Assembly: GCA_905479495.1 (NCBI GenBank)
Contig: CAJQMR010000003.1
Span: forward strand, 1 to 64,000
Source of the DNA: an uncultured Anaerolineae bacterium
Lineage (GTDB): Bacteria > Chloroflexota > Anaerolineae > Promineifilales > Promineifilaceae
Length of the DNA stretch: 64,000 nucleotides
Direction: 5' to 3'
Numbering within the stretch: position 1 is the stretch's first letter; every line of letters starts with the position of its first letter. Below, piece by piece: positions 61,023-64,000 of the stretch. The translations under genes and the position numbers were made by a program. Under the pieces are notes generated by a model that was given only the letters and a program-made list of their open reading frames with translations, searched no databases and was not told the DNA's origin.

Positions 61023-62159
61023 ATGAGCGCAAAAATATTGGTTGTCGATGATGAACCTAATTTGTTGCGATTGATGGGCTATGCGCTGCAAGCGGAGGGG
61101 TATGATGTTCTCCTTGCAAAAAACGGGGAGGAAGCGCTGGATAAAATTCAGGTTAAAGAAGTAGACCTGGTTATTTTGGATGTCATGATGCCCGATATGA
61201 GTGGCATTGATGTTTGTAAACGGCTGCGGAGTAGTTCCAAAGCGGCCGCGCTGCCTATTATCATGCTCAGCGCCCGGGCGCAGGTCATCGACAAAATTAA
61301 GGGTCTTGAGGCAGGCGCGGATGAATATCTGACCAAACCTATTGACACGGAGGAAATGGTAGCACGGGTAGCGGCCCTGCTGGAACGAACGAAGCGCTTG
61401 CGAGAGACACAACCGCTAAAGCAAGGAAAAGTGTTGGGTTTTATGGGTGCCAAGGGTGGCGTGGGCACAACGACGGTCGCTTTGAATGTGGCTGTTGCTC
61501 TGGCTAAACGCAAACAGTCAGTTATTGCTGTCGAACTGAGACCCGACTTTGGCACGTTTTCAGTCCAGTTAGGCCGGCTTGCGGTGGAAGACCTGGGCAA
61601 TTTGCTGAAATTAGAGCCCAAGGGCATTGACCTACGTGAATTACGATTGCGATTGGTTACGCACGTGACGGGGCTACAGGTATTATTCGGAACCAATCAA
61701 GTGGAGATGTTTAGAACTATCGAACCGGATCAAGCTGAGGTTATCATTAAAGGGGTTGCCAGCCTGGCGGACAAGGTTGTGCTTGATTTGCCCAACCAGG
61801 CGTCTTTAGCAAATTGGACGGCTACAAGACTGTGTGATTTTGTGACCCTTGTTGTCGGACAGGAACCGGACGCATTAATAGCGGCGCATATTCAGTTGGA
61901 GATGCTGAAGTCATGGGGGGTGCATGGCAGCATGGTCGGGATTGTGATTGTTAACCGCGCTCCAGCGGCCGCAAATATCACATTGGGTGAGATTCGCTCC
62001 CAATTTGATTGTGAGATTATAGGTGTTGTGCCGCCAGCGATAGATGCCTGTATGCTGGCCCAAAGGCAGGGCGTTCCGCTTGTTGTTGCGCAGCCGAATG
62101 GGGTAACGGCCGGGAGTCTGACGGACCTAGCCCAGAAATTCGAGACCATTGTCGGGTAA
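61023..62159 (+). CDS. Receiver fused to ParA/CpaE-like ATPase
   Basis: 378 residues. Receiver (about 1-120): VVDDEPNLLRLMGYAL, LVILDVMMPDMSGID, MLSARA, LTKPID. The rest (about 138-378) is a MinD/ParA/CpaE-type ATPase: deviant Walker A GAKGGVGTTT (about 141-150), VIAVELRPDFG in place of the usual DLD, VLDLPNQAS as Walker B, and VIVNRAPAA. CpaE proteins place pili or secretion systems; no tad/cpa genes are visible, so another positioned complex is possible. It follows the REC-PAS-PAS kinase after 37 bases. Confidence 0.88.
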   Translation: MSAKILVVDDEPNLLRLMGYALQAEGYDVLLAKNGEEALDKIQVKEVDLVILDVMMPDMSGIDVCKRLRSSSKAAALPIIMLSARAQVIDKIKGLEAGADEYLTKPIDTEEMVARVAALLERTKRLRETQPLKQGKVLGFMGAKGGVGTTTVALNVAVALAKRKQSVIAVELRPDFGTFSVQLGRLAVEDLGNLLKLEPKGIDLRELRLRLVTHVTGLQVLFGTNQVEMFRTIEPDQAEVIIKGVASLADKVVLDLPNQASLANWTATRLCDFVTLVVGQEPDALIAAHIQLEMLKSWGVHGSMVGIVIVNRAPAAANITLGEIRSQFDCEIIGVVPPAIDACMLAQRQGVPLVVAQPNGVTAGSLTDLAQKFETIVG

Positions 62160-62177
62160 ATTCTGAGGGTTGGACAT

Positions 62178-62372
62178 ATGTTAACGTCGGCTTCGTTTTT
62201 TTGCGGTGAGGTTACGTTTTACGTAGCGGAGGATATGAAAAACGTAACCGCCAAATCCTGTGTCAGCCACATTCTGGACAAGTTGAGTGTTGCTGGTCGC
62301 ACAGAAGCTGTAGCGTTGGCTGTGCGACATGCGACATCGACTTGTTGCGTAAACGGCCGTTTCCCCCTCTAA
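62178..62372 (+). pseudogene. Remnant of a NarL-type response regulator C-terminus
   Basis: The reading frame from 62178 gives NVTAKSCVSHILDKLSVAGR then TEAVALAVRHATS. This aligns with the end of the intact regulator at 53753-54394 (STIKSHVSNILAKLGVTSR, TEAAALAVRHHLV). The downstream bases (AAACGGCCGTTTCCCCCTCT and on) also match those after that regulator, so a segment was duplicated. No receiver remains. An 11-base inverted repeat GGTTACGTTTT/AAAACGTAACC (62210-62249) lies within it. Confidence 0.75.
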
Positions 62373-62542
62373 ACCCCTAAATTCTCCCCCTCACCAACCA
62401 CTTCTCCCCCAACTGGCGGAGATTAAACTCCGCTGGTCAGCCGATGTGCGCCAAGCGGATTCACGGTACTATTTATAGATAGTCCCCAAATACGCCGCCC
62501 ACATAAAAGTTATTAATCTATATGATCCGGGAGGATCACCCT
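62373..62542 (+). promoter_or_regulatory. Conserved hairpin element before csbD, copy 3
   Basis: CTTCTCCCCCAACTGGCGGA and the perfect inverted repeat GCGGAG-ATTAAA-CTCCGC, then CAGCCGATGTGCG. The copy may have come with the duplicated regulator end, but it is now 80-140 bases upstream of csbD and could drive it. Confidence 0.6.
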
Positions 62543-62749
62543 ATGAACCAAGATGTCTTTGAAGGTAAATGGAAAGAAATGAGAGGCCAGGTCAAAGAGT
62601 GGTGGGGCAAACTCACCGATGACGATCTGGAACAGGTCAGCGGTAAAGCTGACCAAATGATTGGCTTGCTGCAGCAGAAGTATGGTTACACCAAAGAGCA
62701 TGCTGAAGAAGAGTTCAACCGGCGACTAGAGGCCGCAAAGATTGAGTGA
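62543..62749 (+). CDS. csbD: CsbD-like stress response protein
   Basis: 68 residues from the ATG at 62543 (GGGAGG nine bases upstream; the frame is open seven codons earlier). Typical CsbD: FEGKWKEMRGQVKEWWGKLT, DDDLEQVSGKADQMIGLLQ and a basic/acidic C-terminal helix. A small soluble helical protein, induced by general stress in many bacteria; the biochemical role is unknown even in model species. First of four small stress/envelope genes at this end of the window. Confidence 0.9.
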   Translation: MNQDVFEGKWKEMRGQVKEWWGKLTDDDLEQVSGKADQMIGLLQQKYGYTKEHAEEEFNRRLEAAKIE

Positions 62750-62848
62750 AATCCAGTTTCCCGCCCTGATATTTACAGGGAATGACGGGTTAAATCCTCT
62801 GGTTGGGTAGCTGCTGCTTCTCCAATTGGGAAGCGGTGTAATTAATAT

Positions 62849-62881
62849 GGGTTGGAAGCACGTTATCCGTGTTCCCAACCC
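62849..62881 (+). promoter_or_regulatory. Hairpin in the leader of the GlsB-like gene
   Basis: GGGTTGG (62849-62855) pairs with CCAACCC (62875-62881), with partly paired AAGCACG/CCGTGTT inside. It lies eight bases before the AAGGAG ribosome-binding site, so it may end the csbD transcript or control translation of the next gene. Confidence 0.5.
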
Positions 62882-62901
62882 AAACTTGAAGGAGAAAAAA
62901 G

Positions 62902-63177
62902 ATGAATTTTATTATTTGGCTTATTGTTGGGGGCGTCATTGGCTGGGTAGCCAGTATCTTAATGGGAACAAATAAGCAACAGGGCATATTACTCAACGTC
63001 ATAGTCGGTATTGTTGGGGCGTTTGTGGGTGGTTTGGTATTAACACCTTTTTTTGGCATTGCTACCATTAACCAAAACAACTTTAGCATGCCGGGCCTGC
63101 TGGTATCGTTGGTAGGGGCCATCATTCTATTAGCCCTTGTCAGCCTCCTCCGTGGCGGTGGGTTGCGCCGACGCTAA
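62902..63177 (+). CDS. GlsB/YeaQ/YmgE-family membrane stress protein
   Basis: 91 residues, three glycine-rich hydrophobic helices with the family pattern IIWLIVGGVIGWVASILMG, LNVIVGIVGAFVGGLVL and a C-terminal helix ending RGGGLRRR. Found widely next to csbD-like genes and induced by envelope or acid stress. AAGGAG eight bases upstream. Compared with the usual 80-90 residues, a short loop (FFGIATINQNNFSMPG) is inserted. Confidence 0.92.
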   Translation: MNFIIWLIVGGVIGWVASILMGTNKQQGILLNVIVGIVGAFVGGLVLTPFFGIATINQNNFSMPGLLVSLVGAIILLALVSLLRGGGLRRR

Positions 63178-63221
63178 CTGTATTGTTATAAAATTTTAGC
63201 GGCGCAACAGTCCCACCTACA

Positions 63222-63253
63222 GCTCTCCCGGAGGTTTCAATCGCCGGGAGAGC
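63222..63253 (+). terminator. Hairpin between the GlsB-like and YggT-like genes
   Basis: 10-base perfect stem GCTCTCCCGG / CCGGGAGAGC with a 12-base loop, followed by GAATGTTTTAAG. Probably a weak terminator or an mRNA processing hairpin 45 bases after the GlsB-like stop. Confidence 0.6.
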
Positions 63254-63278
63254 GAATGTTTTAAGAGAGGTCCCATAA

Positions 63279-63689
63279 ATGTCACAAAAACGAACATCCG
63301 AAGTCAGAACATCACAGCGCGAATCAGGCCAGGAACAACGCCTCTTCTCGTTCAAAGCGACGCAATGGATTTGGCTCGGTCTTGGTATTCTCGAAGTCCT
63401 CATTGGGCTGCGCGTTGTACTGAAGCTCATTGCCGCCAACCCGGACAGCCCGTTTGCTGCCTTCATTTACACTATCAGCGCCATTTTCCTTTTCCCCTTT
63501 GCAGGGTTGGTTGGCACTCCTGCGTCTGGTGGGATGGTATTGGAAATCTCTTCCATCATCGCCATGTTGGTGTATGCGTTGCTGGCCTGGGGTATTGAAC
63601 GAATCGTCTGGGTGAGTTTCTATCGGCCGCGCGGCGCATTGGTGGGCGTTACCCAAACGACGACAACCCGCGAACAGGACATGGAGTAA
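63279..63689 (+). CDS. YggT-like membrane protein
   Basis: 136 residues. A polar, charged N-terminus (about 1-25), then three hydrophobic segments: WIWLGLGILEVLIGLRVVL, AAFIYTISAIFLFPFAGLVG and SSIIAMLVYALLAWGIERIV. The ISAIFLFPFAGLV segment recalls the YggT family (osmotic stress, membrane-associated). The tail is polar. AGAGAGG before the ATG supports the start. Placed between two stress/envelope genes. Confidence 0.7.
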   Translation: MSQKRTSEVRTSQRESGQEQRLFSFKATQWIWLGLGILEVLIGLRVVLKLIAANPDSPFAAFIYTISAIFLFPFAGLVGTPASGGMVLEISSIIAMLVYALLAWGIERIVWVSFYRPRGALVGVTQTTTTREQDME

Positions 63690-63703
63690 GAATAGGAGAC
63701 GAC

Positions 63704-64000
63704 ATGATGAACAATAAAAAGCACGAAAATAAACAGGATGTCAATCAAATAAGCGGTTTTTTAGCCGGATTTTTGTTTTTAGGCGGGCTGCTGCTGGGCA
63801 GTGTAGCCGGTGCGGGGGTGATGCTGCTGACGGCACCCCAATCCGGCAAAAAGACCCGCAAACAGCTTCAGCGGAAAGGCCAGAAAGTGCGTAAGCAAAC
63901 GGCCAAAACGGTAAAACAGACGGTTGAGCAGGTTCAGGATAAAGCGAGCCAGGTCTCGACGAGCATCCACGAGCAAGTTGATGACCAAAAAGAGCGTTGG
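63704..64000 (+). CDS. YtxH-like protein, cut by window end
   Basis: At least 99 residues, starting MMNNKKHENKQ with AGGAG upstream. One glycine-rich helix, GFLAGFLFLGGLLLGSVAGA, is followed by LLTAPQSGKKTRKQLQRKG, the classical YtxH TAPxSGxxTR pattern, and then a charged helix rich in Lys/Gln/Val. The frame is still open at 64000. Members are small membrane-anchored stress proteins of unclear role. Confidence 0.85.
   Translation, partial: MMNNKKHENKQDVNQISGFLAGFLFLGGLLLGSVAGAGVMLLTAPQSGKKTRKQLQRKGQKVRKQTAKTVKQTVEQVQDKASQVSTSIHEQVDDQKERW

Noticed and set aside
1..64000. CRISPR array, tRNA, rRNA or integrase-linked attachment site
   Set aside because: No regularly spaced direct repeats, no cloverleaf or rRNA-like stretch and no integrase or transposase gene were seen, including at the edges of the AT-rich Gabija block.

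Overview
The window looks like chromosomal DNA of a Chloroflexota (Anaerolineae/Ardenticatenia-like) bacterium. This placement is inferred from gene content: tandem sensor-like membrane proteins without kinase domains, BTAD-AAA and MalT-like giant regulators, an NTE-type patatin, many two-component proteins, and an unusual cbb3-like oxidase operon. No rRNA, tRNA or CRISPR array was seen. The palindromic octamer ACGGCCGT occurs roughly 75-80 times by eye, where about one or two copies would be expected. It marks almost all of the window but is missing from the AT-rich block at 17.1-21.3 kb.

Layout. 0.6-11.2 kb is almost entirely minus strand: a FAD amine-oxidase/phytoene-desaturase-like enzyme; a partner-switching module (phosphatase-kinase fusion plus two STAS proteins); two paralogous sensor-like membrane proteins; an ester-cyclase-like protein; a patatin with a decayed N-terminal region; and a diheme cytochrome c with a small membrane protein. 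11.3-17.0 kb holds two giant ATP-dependent regulators on the plus strand. 17.1-21.3 kb is an AT-rich two-gene Gabija-type defence system (GajA OLD nuclease, GajB UvrD-like helicase) closed by a strong terminator. 21.6-27.3 kb is an export cluster: CPBP protease, FtsX-like permease, ABC ATPase, MFS transporter and a small conserved protein. 27.5-30.0 kb (minus) has a DHA2 multidrug transporter and a ferritin.

30.2-37.7 kb (minus) is one long respiratory operon: CcoN, a fused diheme CcoO/P-like protein, small membrane subunits, an ABM-like protein, and a 1097-residue protein related to heme-copper oxidase subunit I that appears to lack the CuB histidines. 38.0-42.4 kb (minus) is a lipid and envelope set: LPG-synthase-like flippase, diacylglycerol-kinase-like enzyme, PAP2 phosphatase, lipoprotein, PRC-barrel protein and a general-stress protein. 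42.8-52 kb is a beta-glucan locus: a GH16 remnant, a 1685-residue secreted protein with a GH16 domain nested in a split carbohydrate-binding domain, and a 1155-residue probable glycoside phosphorylase. 52.4-62.4 kb is a dense signalling array: NarL-type kinase and regulator, hybrid kinase, receiver-kinase with a substituted phosphorylation site, Rcp1-like regulator, REC-PAS-PAS kinase, REC-ParA/CpaE-like ATPase, and a response-regulator remnant. 62.5-64 kb carries small stress and envelope genes (CsbD, GlsB/YeaQ, YggT-like, YtxH-like cut by the window end).

The intergenic DNA is rich in small repeats: 15-bp palindromes, a duplicated 123-bp element, paired elements upstream of the export genes, and a three-copy hairpin element in the signalling array. 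Several gene fragments show that local duplication followed by decay has shaped the region.
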